NCBI RefSeq assembly: GCF_048087625.1
Contig: NZ_CP159805.1
Span: forward strand, 1,116,001 to 1,180,000
Reading direction: 5' to 3'
Length of the DNA stretch: 64,000 nt
Source of the DNA: Pseudothioglobus sp905182815
GTDB taxonomy: Bacteria; Pseudomonadota; Gammaproteobacteria; PS1; Pseudothioglobaceae
Each line of letters opens with the position of its first letter. The stretch's first letter is position 1. A model generated the notes under the pieces. That model saw only the letters and a program-made list of their open reading frames with translations, did not search any database and was not told where the DNA came from. Shown here piece by piece: positions 25,619-33,467 of this stretch. A program made the translations under genes and the position numbers.

Positions 25619-26938
25619 TTATTGTAATTCTTTAATTGAGTCAGATATTGCTCCAACGACATCCTTTATTTCTTGTTCAGATACGATAAATGGCAAACCT
25701 AATTGAATAGTATCACCACCATATCGAACATAAAAGCCTTTATCCCAGCACTTCATTGCAATTTGATAGGGTCTTAATGCAGGTTCATTTTTAGCAGACT
25801 CAATAGTAATTCCACCAGCCAGTCCATAATTACGAATATCTGTAACATATTGCAAACCCTTAAGACTATGAAGTTCTTTTTCAAATAATGGGCTCATTTT
25901 TTTAACTCGCTCTATCAAATTATCATTCTGTAATATATCTAAACTTGCAATTGATGCAGCGCATCCCACAGGGTGAGCTGAATATGTATAACCATGGAAT
26001 AATTCAACTAAATAATTTGGTGCTTTTGTATCCATAAAAGTTTCATAAATATTTTTTTTAACTACTACTCCACCCAGTGGTTGGCTGCCATTACTAACCT
26101 GTTTTGCAAAAGTCATTATATCTGGAGTAACGCCAAAAGCTTCGCCACCTGTTTTCGCGCCCATACGGCCAAAAGCGGTTATCACTTCATCAAAGATTAA
26201 TAAAATATCATTAGAGTCACAGATTTTACGTAGCCTTTTTAGATATCCTATGGGAGGTGGAAATACGCCAGCAGAACCAGCCATTGGCTCTACAATTACT
26301 GCTGCAATATTAGAGGCACCATGCAATAATATTTTATTTAATAAGTCATCTGCTAAATGATCTCCAACCTGGGGCTGCCCTTTGCTAAATATATTTTCTG
26401 GGAGAAGGGTAGACAATAAATGATCTGCTTCAATTCCTTGTCCAAACATTTCTCTATTAGGACCAATACCACCAACACTAATCCCTCCAAAATTAACTCC
26501 ATGATAGCCTTTAATCCTTCCAATCAAACGAGTCTTTCCGACCTTTCCCTTATGCCTCCAATAAGCTCGAGCAATTTTTAGGGAACTATCTACTGCCTCT
26601 GAGCCAGAACAAGTAAAAAAGACACGATCCAGATCTTTTGGAGTAAATTCAATAATTCTATTTGCCAACTCAAACGATTTTTCGTGTCCAAATTGAAATG
26701 CAGGAGAATAATCCAAAGTCTCAATTTGTTTACTGACTGCTTCAATAATTTCAGGGCGAGAATGGCCTGCTCCACAAGTCCAAAGACCTGAAAGGCCATC
26801 AAATATTTTCCTGCCTTTATCATCTATGTAATAACTGTCTTTAGCAGAAACCATTATTCGTGGATTTGCTTTAAACTCTCTATTCCCACTATAAGGCATC
26901 CAGTGAGCATCATAATATTTAGGATTATTTTTTAACAT
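25619..26938 (-). CDS. Class III aminotransferase, beta-alanine:pyruvate type
   Basis: 439 residues, omega-amino-acid aminotransferase family. GLSGLWTCGAGHSRPEI is the N-terminal substrate region and FTCSGSEAVDSSLKIAR binds PLP phosphate. IKGYHGVNFGG stacks on PLP, IFDEVITAFGRMG holds the PLP-pyridine Asp, and TFAKQVSNGSQPLGG holds the Schiff-base Lys. It resembles beta-alanine:pyruvate transaminases. In this setting it turns beta-alanine and beta-aminoisobutyrate into the semialdehydes used by MmsA. It starts an operon with mmsA; the upstream leader holds the remnant at 27030 and the promoter at 27213. Confidence 0.9.
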   Translation of the reverse strand: MLKNNPKYYDAHWMPYSGNREFKANPRIMVSAKDSYYIDDKGRKIFDGLSGLWTCGAGHSRPEIIEAVSKQIETLDYSPAFQFGHEKSFELANRIIEFTPKDLDRVFFTCSGSEAVDSSLKIARAYWRHKGKVGKTRLIGRIKGYHGVNFGGISVGGIGPNREMFGQGIEADHLLSTLLPENIFSKGQPQVGDHLADDLLNKILLHGASNIAAVIVEPMAGSAGVFPPPIGYLKRLRKICDSNDILLIFDEVITAFGRMGAKTGGEAFGVTPDIMTFAKQVSNGSQPLGGVVVKKNIYETFMDTKAPNYLVELFHGYTYSAHPVGCAASIASLDILQNDNLIERVKKMSPLFEKELHSLKGLQYVTDIRNYGLAGGITIESAKNEPALRPYQIAMKCWDKGFYVRYGGDTIQLGLPFIVSEQEIKDVVGAISDSIKELQ

Positions 26939-27029
26939 TTTTTATTCTCCTATCATCTAAGGTATTTGACTTAACCCTTAAAAATAATTATCTTTTTACC
27001 TTAAGCAGCATTTCTTTTTATTATTATTC

Positions 27030-27167
27030 TTAGAGGGTCCAATCTATAACTCTCTTATCTTTCTCTCCATTTAATAATAGTTGGCTTTCTGTTGGATTAG
27101 CCTTTGCAATAATCTGGCCATTACGAATTACAAATAAACGTGCATTGCATAAGCGTATCGCTTCAAT
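27030..27167 (-). pseudogene. Remnant resembling the C-terminus of cytosine deaminase
   Basis: An open minus-strand frame of 45 codons ends in TAA at 27030-27032. It reads IEAIRLCNARLFVIRNGQ, then IIAKANPTESQLLL and a tail ending RVIDWTL. This pattern, EAIR-x(2)-AR-x-x-VIR-x-GxxIA followed by a short beta-strand end, is what I know from the C-terminal tail of bacterial cytosine deaminases and related amidohydrolases. The rest of the gene (about 370 residues) is missing: a stop lies directly upstream and the regulated promoter begins only 50 bp away. It looks like an internal deletion that fused promoter and gene tail. Confidence 0.5.
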
Positions 27168-27212
27168 TTATTCATTAACTTCATACTAATTTAATTAATA
27201 AAATAACTAAAT

Positions 27213-27269
27213 ACTTCTTGACTGAATAGACAGGCTATATAATTTTTATATAGTTGTCAACTATAATAA
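27213..27269 (-). promoter_or_regulatory. Promoter with RutR-like operator, copy B
   Basis: This is the second copy of the block at 23954-24010, with only scattered substitutions and no gaps. It has minus-strand TTGACA (27255-27260), a 17-bp spacer and TAGCCT (27232-27237), plus operator-like TTGACTGAATAGACAGG (27218-27234). It faces the cytosine deaminase-like remnant and then the aminotransferase-mmsA operon, so it presumably drives both. Confidence 0.6.
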
Positions 27270-27311
27270 ACAGACTAACTTAAAATTAACTTCAAAGCTC
27301 TATTAAACAAG

Positions 27312-27334
27312 TTTGAACTTTAGCTAAGTTCAAA
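27312..27334. promoter_or_regulatory. Inverted repeat in the 27.3-27.5 kb gap
   Basis: TTTGAACTT, TAGCT, AAGTTCAAA is a perfect 9-bp inverted repeat without a T-run, so it is more operator-like than terminator-like. The stretch 26939-27518 has no intact gene. It holds the remnant, promoter copy B and this repeat; I see nothing else in the rest. Confidence 0.4.
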
Positions 27335-27518
27335 TTGAAATATCAACTTTTAACCTATTGATTTTTATAGAAAGAGAAACTATATGAATGAATTTACAAC
27401 TTTTCATTAGGTTAAGAAATATTAAGTTACTAATATGTTATCATTTTTTTTGATTTACTTTTGAGCTCGTTGAACTGAAAAGGCAATTCAATTCTTACAA
27501 ATTTAAGGATAAAATTCT

Positions 27519-28520
27519 ATGACTTCTAAAACAATCAATATAGGCCTTGATGAAATTTTTAGTTTAGCTAAGGCGGCACTTATTAATCATGGAGCTAACG
27601 AAGAAAATGCAGATGCAGTTGCAAATACAGTAACTAATGCTGAGCGTGATGGTTCAATTTCTCATGGTCTATTTCGTATTCCTGGGTATATCAAGGCCCT
27701 TCAAAGTAAAAAAGTAGATGGCTCTGCAACTCCAGAAATAAGTGAAGTTACGCCAGTAATTTTAAAGTGTGATGCAAAGAATGGATTTGCTCCTTTGGCT
27801 CATCAATATGGTATTAAAAAACTTATCGAAGCTGCTCAAAAATTTGGAATTGCGGGATTATCAATTCAACGCTGCCATCACTTTGCAGCCCTTTGGCCCG
27901 AAGTTGAGGCAATCAGTGAGCATGGACTTGTTGGATTGACGTCTGTTTCATATATGCCAGGTGTTGCTCCTTCTGGAGGAGCTACAGCATTATTTGGCAC
28001 TAACCCAATAGCATTTTCATGGCCGCGCCCTGGTAAAAATCCAATTGTTTTTGATATGGCAACTGCATCTATGGCAAAAGGAGAAATTCAAATTGCTGCA
28101 AGGGACGGTCACTCTGTGCCCCTTGGTACTGGCCTGTCTTCATCAGGAGAATTAACAACTGATGCTTCAGAAATTGATAAAGGTGTTTTACTTCCATTTG
28201 GCGGTCATAAAGGTTCGGTCATTGCCCTTATGGTTGAACTCTTATCTGGTCCATTAGTTGGAGAAACCTTCTCTTATGAAACCAAGGAGCGTGATAATGG
28301 GGATGGAGGTCCAGCCCAAGGAGGTCAGTTTATTCTTGCTATGTCACCAGAAATTATATCTGGCAAAGATACTTCAGCACAGACCGAGGAGTTTTTAAAA
28401 AAATATAATAATATCGATGGGACTCGCTTGCCTGGATTGAGAAGACATGAAAATAGAAAAAATATTGGCCCAAGAGCAGTCAATTTAGAGCTAATAAATA
28501 CTATTAAAAAGTTAGCATAA
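27519..28520 (+). CDS. Malate/L-lactate dehydrogenase-family reductase (DpkA-like)
   Basis: 333 residues of the Ldh_2 family (YiaK/DpkA/MDH type), which has its own NAD(P) fold. Visible are NAERDGSISHGLFRIPGYI with the conserved SHG, LSIQRCHHFAALWPEVE, MPGVAPSGGATALFGTNPIAFSWP with the cofactor-binding segment, FDMATASMAKGEI, and LPFGGHKGSVIALMVELL. The pattern suits delta1-piperideine-2-carboxylate/delta1-pyrroline-2-carboxylate reductase, an imine reductase of D-lysine or hydroxyproline breakdown, but malate or ureidoglycolate relatives cannot be excluded. It is divergent from the pyrimidine operon and single. Confidence 0.8.
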   Translation: MTSKTINIGLDEIFSLAKAALINHGANEENADAVANTVTNAERDGSISHGLFRIPGYIKALQSKKVDGSATPEISEVTPVILKCDAKNGFAPLAHQYGIKKLIEAAQKFGIAGLSIQRCHHFAALWPEVEAISEHGLVGLTSVSYMPGVAPSGGATALFGTNPIAFSWPRPGKNPIVFDMATASMAKGEIQIAARDGHSVPLGTGLSSSGELTTDASEIDKGVLLPFGGHKGSVIALMVELLSGPLVGETFSYETKERDNGDGGPAQGGQFILAMSPEIISGKDTSAQTEEFLKKYNNIDGTRLPGLRRHENRKNIGPRAVNLELINTIKKLA

Positions 28521-28527
28521 CTAAAAT

Positions 28528-28845
28528 CTAAAGCAAACTAGAGTAGAGGTAATCAGCCAAATCAACAGTATCTTTTAGTGGATTTTTAGTGCAGTAGTTT
28601 ATGGTTGCTAAATATATTAGCTGAGGGTCAGGTATCCCAGGATAGCTCGACGTTTCATAATTTCTTCCAGTATAGTAGCCACTAAACCAAAACATAATCA
28701 TGTTTTTAACGTCAGCATTTTCTTCTTCTACCAGCTTATTTACAGTTTCGCACTTCATATAGCCAACTGCTGAGTATGAATAACTTGTGCCTACAATTAA
28801 AAAATTCCCAAATACAAGCATCAAGATAACTAGAAATTTTTTCAT
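28528..28845 (-). CDS. Small secreted HdeA/HdeB-like protein
   Basis: 105 residues with a Sec signal peptide (MKKFLVILMLVFGNFLIVGTSYSYS). The mature 80 residues contain two cysteines in the spacing of the HdeA/HdeB family: C in GYMKCETVN and C in INYCTKNPLKD, with the central FWFSGYYTGRN motif. HdeA proteins are periplasmic acid-stress chaperones, but many marine members of this family have no tested role. Convergent with the reductase, 7-nt gap. Confidence 0.6.
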   Translation of the reverse strand: MKKFLVILMLVFGNFLIVGTSYSYSAVGYMKCETVNKLVEEENADVKNMIMFWFSGYYTGRNYETSSYPGIPDPQLIYLATINYCTKNPLKDTVDLADYLYSSLL

Positions 28846-28875
28846 TAATACACCTAGTTAAAGAAATTAATAATA

Positions 28876-30063
28876 CTAATGTACCCTTTCAACTGCAATT
28901 GCAACACCCATACCACCACCAATGCACATAGTAGCAAGGCCTTTATTTACTTTATCACGCTCCATACCATGAAGCAAAGTCACCAAAATTCTAGCGCCAG
29001 ATGCGCCAATTGGATGACCTAAAGAAATTGACCCGCCCGTTACATTCACTTTAGACTTATCCCAACCTAGTGAGTCATTTACAGACATTGCTTGCGCTGC
29101 AAACGCCTCATTAGCCTCAATTCGATCAAGTTCAGAAGCTTTCCAGCCAGCTTTTTCAAGACACTTAGTGCTTGCCGGTATTGGACCCGTTCCCATGATA
29201 GATGGATCCACCCCAGCACTAGAGTATGAAACAATTCTTGCCATAGGCTTTAGTTTCAGCTCTTGCGCCTTAGATGCACTCATGACCATAACTGCTGCTG
29301 CGCCATCATTAATACCTGATGCATTCCCTGCTGTTACAGTCCCATCTTTTGAAAATGCTGGACGGAGATTAGCTAAAGAATCCATACTTGTAGTATGTCT
29401 TGGAAATTCATCACTATCAAAAATAGTGTCGTCACCTCTTCGCTGCGGAATAGATATTGGGGTTATCTCATCTCGAAACAAGTCAGATTTTTGAGCAGCT
29501 TCCGTTTTTTGTTGTGATTCTAGAGCAAACTCATCTTGAGATTGTCTTGAATAGTCAAACTTGGTTGCAATATTTTCTGCAGTAACGCCCATATGGCAAT
29601 CATTAAATGCACACCATAAACCATCTACAACCATAGTGTCAACCATCGCCCACGGGCCCATTTTTTTACCTTCTCTTGATTTTGGAAGAACATGACTTGA
29701 AAGACTCATACTTTCTTGACCACCAGCAATAACTATTTCAGCATCACCACATGCAATTGCTTGAAATGCTAGCTGTACTGCTTTTAATCCACTACCACAA
29801 ACTTTGTTAATTGTCATAGAGGGAGTTTGATAAGGGAGCCCTGCCTCAATTGTAGCTTGTCTGGCTGGATTTTGGCCACTTCCAGCTGTCAAAACTTGTC
29901 CCAAGATCACTTCATCAATTTGATCTTTATTTACACCAGTTTTTTTTAATAATGAAGCTATCACTTCAGCGCCTAATTTATGTGCTGGAATTGAAGAAAG
30001 AGAGCCGCCAAATGATCCTAGAGCAGTTCTTGTAGCTGCAACAATAACAATTTCATGATTCAT
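28876..30063 (-). CDS. Acetyl-CoA acetyltransferase (thiolase)
   Basis: 395 residues, the standard length of biosynthetic/degradative type II thiolases. KVCGSGLKAVQLA carries the acylated Cys near residue 90. NEAFAAQ and GHPIGASGAR carry the active-site Asn/His, and CIGGGMGVAIAVE the second Cys near the C-terminus. It interconverts two acetyl-CoA and acetoacetyl-CoA, or acts in branched pathways. No other polyhydroxybutyrate or fatty-acid oxidation genes are next to it, so its pathway is open. Confidence 0.92.
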   Translation of the reverse strand: MNHEIVIVAATRTALGSFGGSLSSIPAHKLGAEVIASLLKKTGVNKDQIDEVILGQVLTAGSGQNPARQATIEAGLPYQTPSMTINKVCGSGLKAVQLAFQAIACGDAEIVIAGGQESMSLSSHVLPKSREGKKMGPWAMVDTMVVDGLWCAFNDCHMGVTAENIATKFDYSRQSQDEFALESQQKTEAAQKSDLFRDEITPISIPQRRGDDTIFDSDEFPRHTTSMDSLANLRPAFSKDGTVTAGNASGINDGAAAVMVMSASKAQELKLKPMARIVSYSSAGVDPSIMGTGPIPASTKCLEKAGWKASELDRIEANEAFAAQAMSVNDSLGWDKSKVNVTGGSISLGHPIGASGARILVTLLHGMERDKVNKGLATMCIGGGMGVAIAVERVH

Positions 30064-30120
30064 ATTAATTACCTTTCCTTAAAAAAACTTTTAATAATTA
30101 TAAAGCTTAATAAAAATTAA

Positions 30121-30657
30121 CTACTTTGCTTTTTTATTTATTCTTGCTTTCTGTTTTTCTTTGAAAAAGGCTTTATTAGCAATGTAAACTCTTTTTCGAA
30201 CTTCACAGTAAACAATACTTTTATCTTTATTTGTTAATTTTGTAGTTACAACTATTTCAAATTCATTTTGCTCATGCGCTTTCTGTTTAATCTCTTCAAG
30301 CTCTTCTTCGGTATATATAAACTCAGCATAAAGATCTTCTTTTGCAGGTCTTCTAAAAAAAATTTCAGCAGCCTTATCCCAAACCACATAATCATCTCCA
30401 ATAAGATTCATTAACTGAGTCATTGGGAATGGATCAACTGCAGAAAACATACTCCCACCAAAAATAGTATTTACATAGTTAGCATTTTTATAGCTAAAAG
30501 GAAGTCTAATTTGTATCTTTAGAAAGTCTTCAGAAATATAAATAACCTTTGCAGAGGTTCTTCTGTACATTGGAGATATATTAAAACCAAATTTCAACAC
30601 TTTTGGTTTGCTAATAAATCTTGCAGCTAGTTCTGCAATTTTTTTATACGTAATCAT
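30121..30657 (-). CDS. DUF4442 hotdog-fold protein
   Basis: 178 residues. The pattern NANYVNTIFGGSMFSAVDPFPMTQL, then DYVVWDKAAEIFFRRPAKEDL and a late VYCEVRKRVYIA strand, matches the DUF4442 family of hotdog-fold proteins, which resemble acyl-CoA thioesterases. It is 57 nt downstream of nothing on its own strand and 57 nt from the thiolase, so it could be co-transcribed with the thiolase. Catalysis is untested in this family. Confidence 0.75.
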   Translation of the reverse strand: MITYKKIAELAARFISKPKVLKFGFNISPMYRRTSAKVIYISEDFLKIQIRLPFSYKNANYVNTIFGGSMFSAVDPFPMTQLMNLIGDDYVVWDKAAEIFFRRPAKEDLYAEFIYTEEELEEIKQKAHEQNEFEIVVTTKLTNKDKSIVYCEVRKRVYIANKAFFKEKQKARINKKAK

Positions 30658-30714
30658 TCTGGTAAGTTATTGAAAAAATATCTAAGCCAGTTAGAATTAT
30701 AAAAACCATATTTT

Positions 30715-33120
30715 TTAATGTTCCAGATAAATATGATCTGGATTTAATCCATTTTGATATCTTTCATACATTTCCAAATAAGCAGACTCAAGCTGCCGTG
30801 TATACAATGGAGTGTCATATAATACTGCTGTGGGTATATTATAAATTAGCTTGTCTTTAATCATTTTTAGTTTTTCAGGATTTGTTGCCAGCTGAATTGC
30901 AAGAGACTCGTATTGTTTTTGAGTGGTCGTAATTAGTTCTGGCAAATTAACTGCTCTTAAGAGACTTGCTGCAACCCTGCTTGCAAAAGAGTTACCCTCA
31001 CAGGTCAATACTGGCAATCCCATCCTTAGAGCATCACTCGCAGTAGTATGAGCGTTATAAGGCAGTGTATCTAAGAATAGGTCTGCTTCTTTAATTCTAT
31101 TTAAATGATCTTCAACAGGCATACGTTTAGCAAAAATAATACGATCTTCATTGATTCCAAGCTTTATTGCTTCGTTTTTTAAGTTTTTGTTAGAAGTGGT
31201 ATTACTTTCAAACAACCATAACACACTATCCTCAACAGCGCTAAGAATTCGCATCCATCCAGAAAAGGTAGAAGGAGTAATTTTATATGCATTATTAAAA
31301 CAACAAAACACAAACCCTTTAACAGGCAATCCAAGCTCATCACGTATTAATGAATTCTTAGAAACCTCTCTATTTGACATATTAACTTGATAACTATTAG
31401 GCATATAAACAATTTTTTCTGAATAATACTGCTGTTTGTCTTCAGGAATAAGGGCTCGATCGGCTATTATATAGTCCATATATTCTGCACCCGTTGTGCC
31501 TGGATATCCCAAATAATTAACCTGTATTGGTGCGCAACCTTCTGCGAATATGTTAGGTCGACCGCCTTGAGTATATCCTCCTCTGTTTACAGCAATATCG
31601 ATTTCCATCTTTCTTGCTAACAATGATATCTCTCGATCTGATTTTAATTTCACATCGATAAACTGGTCAAAACATACGGAGACTCTTTGTCTCCATTTAT
31701 CATGTGTATCGGGTCCAAATGAAAAGGCTATAAGTTCAAAAAAAATTTTATTATGACATTCAAATAATTCCGCCATTAAATGCATCCCAGGATGGTTATG
31801 GAAGTCGCCAGAAAAATATGCAATACGGATCTTTTTATGTCTAGGATAAACCTCAATTTTAGGTAAATCATAGCTTTGAGGATAAAACTTATCACTGAAA
31901 ATTTCAGCACTTTTCTTCTGCATCTCAGGATTATCAATTAGGCCTAAAAGTGGAAATGGACTTGTTGCCTGTAAACCATTATTGACTTTAATCGTTAATT
32001 CATTAAGGTGAGTTGCCCAATCATCCCATATCCCAAGTTTTCTTTTGATATGCAGATAATCACCTAGGAGAAAATCTAAATCAGGATTAAGGGAAAAAGC
32101 ACTTTCGTAACTTACCATTGCTTCATCCGTTCTATTTATTTCCATCAGTACTTTTCCATGGTTGCGATAAGCTTCAACGAAGTCTGATTTAATAACGATT
32201 GCCATCTCAAAACTCTTAACTGCATCATTGAGTTGACCAAGCTCATGTTGCACAATACCAAGGTTATTAGCTGCATCAGCAAAGTCTGGTTTAATAACGA
32301 TTGCCATCTCAAAACTCTTAACTGCATCATTGAGTTGACCAAGCTCATGAAGCACAATACCAAGGTTATTAGCTGCATCAGCAAAGTCTGGTTTAATAGT
32401 AATTGCATTCTTATAGGCTATAACTGCAGTATCTAGTTGACTGAGATCCTTGAGAACATTACCAAGATTATTACATGCATCAGCGAAGTCTGGTTTAATA
32501 GTAATTGCCTTTTTATAGCTTATAACCGCCTCTTCCAGATGGCCAAGCTCTTTGAGTGAGACGCCAAGGTTATTATGTGCATCAGCGAAGTCTGGTTTAA
32601 TAGCAATTGCCTTTTTATAGCTTTTAACCGCCTCTTCCTGATGACCAAGCTCTTTGAGTGAGACGCCAAGGTTATTATAAGCGGCAACATGATTTGGTTT
32701 TATATCAAGTACCTTTTTATAGCTCTTAACAGCGTCATCCAGATTTCCAAGCTCTTTAAATATGACTCCAAGGTTATAGTGTGCATCAGTATAATTTGGG
32801 TTAAGAACTAGCACTTTTTCATAAAATCTAATTGCATTACCCAACTTGCCCATCTCCATATGGATAATTCCAAGATTAAAATAAGCCTTAATATCGTCTG
32901 GTTTAATAGCAATAGCCTTCTCAAAAGAATCAACCGCAGCATCTAGCTGGTTGTTTGCTTTATAACAAATACCACTGATATTAAAGAGCAGTGGCTCATT
33001 AGGATAGTCATTGATTAAGGCTTTTATTATATCAAGCGCTTTTTTTATCTGACCATTAGAGTAGAGTGTAAAAATAGATTTAATGTGGGCATCTAGAAGG
33101 TTTTTATTTTTTTTATTCAC
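30715..33120 (-). CDS. TPR protein with GT41 (SPINDLY/OGT-like) glycosyltransferase domain
   Basis: 801 residues. About residues 1-350 hold roughly ten tetratricopeptide repeats of 34 residues (pattern A-x-NNLG-x(8)-A-x-x-F/Y-x-x-AI-x-I-x-P-D). Residues about 390-790 match the bacterial O-GlcNAc-transferase/SPINDLY domain: RIAYFSGDFHNHPGMHLMAEL, VNYLGYPGTTGAEYMDYIIAD, FVFCCFNNAYKITPSTFSGWM, and DLFLDTLPYNAHTTASDALRMG with GLPVLTCEGNSFASRVAASLL. Such enzymes add a sugar to proteins in the cytoplasm, with TPRs choosing substrates. Two central TPRs are almost identical in DNA, pointing to recent duplication. Confidence 0.88.
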   Translation of the reverse strand: MNKKNKNLLDAHIKSIFTLYSNGQIKKALDIIKALINDYPNEPLLFNISGICYKANNQLDAAVDSFEKAIAIKPDDIKAYFNLGIIHMEMGKLGNAIRFYEKVLVLNPNYTDAHYNLGVIFKELGNLDDAVKSYKKVLDIKPNHVAAYNNLGVSLKELGHQEEAVKSYKKAIAIKPDFADAHNNLGVSLKELGHLEEAVISYKKAITIKPDFADACNNLGNVLKDLSQLDTAVIAYKNAITIKPDFADAANNLGIVLHELGQLNDAVKSFEMAIVIKPDFADAANNLGIVQHELGQLNDAVKSFEMAIVIKSDFVEAYRNHGKVLMEINRTDEAMVSYESAFSLNPDLDFLLGDYLHIKRKLGIWDDWATHLNELTIKVNNGLQATSPFPLLGLIDNPEMQKKSAEIFSDKFYPQSYDLPKIEVYPRHKKIRIAYFSGDFHNHPGMHLMAELFECHNKIFFELIAFSFGPDTHDKWRQRVSVCFDQFIDVKLKSDREISLLARKMEIDIAVNRGGYTQGGRPNIFAEGCAPIQVNYLGYPGTTGAEYMDYIIADRALIPEDKQQYYSEKIVYMPNSYQVNMSNREVSKNSLIRDELGLPVKGFVFCCFNNAYKITPSTFSGWMRILSAVEDSVLWLFESNTTSNKNLKNEAIKLGINEDRIIFAKRMPVEDHLNRIKEADLFLDTLPYNAHTTASDALRMGLPVLTCEGNSFASRVAASLLRAVNLPELITTTQKQYESLAIQLATNPEKLKMIKDKLIYNIPTAVLYDTPLYTRQLESAYLEMYERYQNGLNPDHIYLEH
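32188..32391 (-). repeat. Tandem 102-bp TPR duplication
   Basis: Units 32188-32289 and 32290-32391 differ at only two bases (the TTG/AAG-type change after CTCATG). Each encodes one 34-residue TPR. A less exact pair of neighbouring units lies at about 32480-32690. The exactness at synonymous sites shows recent unequal exchange or slippage. Confidence 0.95.
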
Positions 33121-33266
33121 TTTGTTATCAAATCTGTTTCTACGAGTAAATATTTTATGTTGATTAAAAAATCACTTTCATAATCTTTAATACTTCTGGG
33201 TGATATTAATTATATCAAAACTTTCACTATACTAATTTAAAGAAAATAATACCAAAGACTGGTAAG

Positions 33267-33293
33267 CAAAAAAAAGACATCCGAAGATGCCTT
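33267..33293 (-). terminator. Terminator after tRNA-Asn
   Basis: On the minus strand GGCATC, TTCG, GATGTC forms a tight UUCG-capped stem followed by T8, 13 nt after the tRNA gene's 3' end. Confidence 0.9.
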
Positions 33294-33305
33294 AGTTATA
33301 TAAAT

Positions 33306-33381
33306 TGGCTCCCCGACCTGGGCTCGAACCAGGGACACACGGATTAACAGTCCGTTGCTCTACCAACTGAGCTATCAGGGA
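33306..33381 (-). tRNA. tRNA-Asn (GTT)
   Basis: 76 nt on the minus strand with encoded CCA. It has a 7-bp acceptor stem (TCCCTGA with TCGGGGA, one G-T), D arm AGCTCAGTTGGTAGAGC, and anticodon stem-loop CGGACTGTTAATCCG with anticodon GTT. The T arm contains GGTTCGAGCC. Confidence 0.97.
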
Positions 33382-33467
33382 ATAGCGTGAGATTATAACG
33401 AGCTATGAATTTTGAGTCAATCAAATCTTTGCTTTTATAGCCTCAACTTGGAGATTTATTTTTTAAC

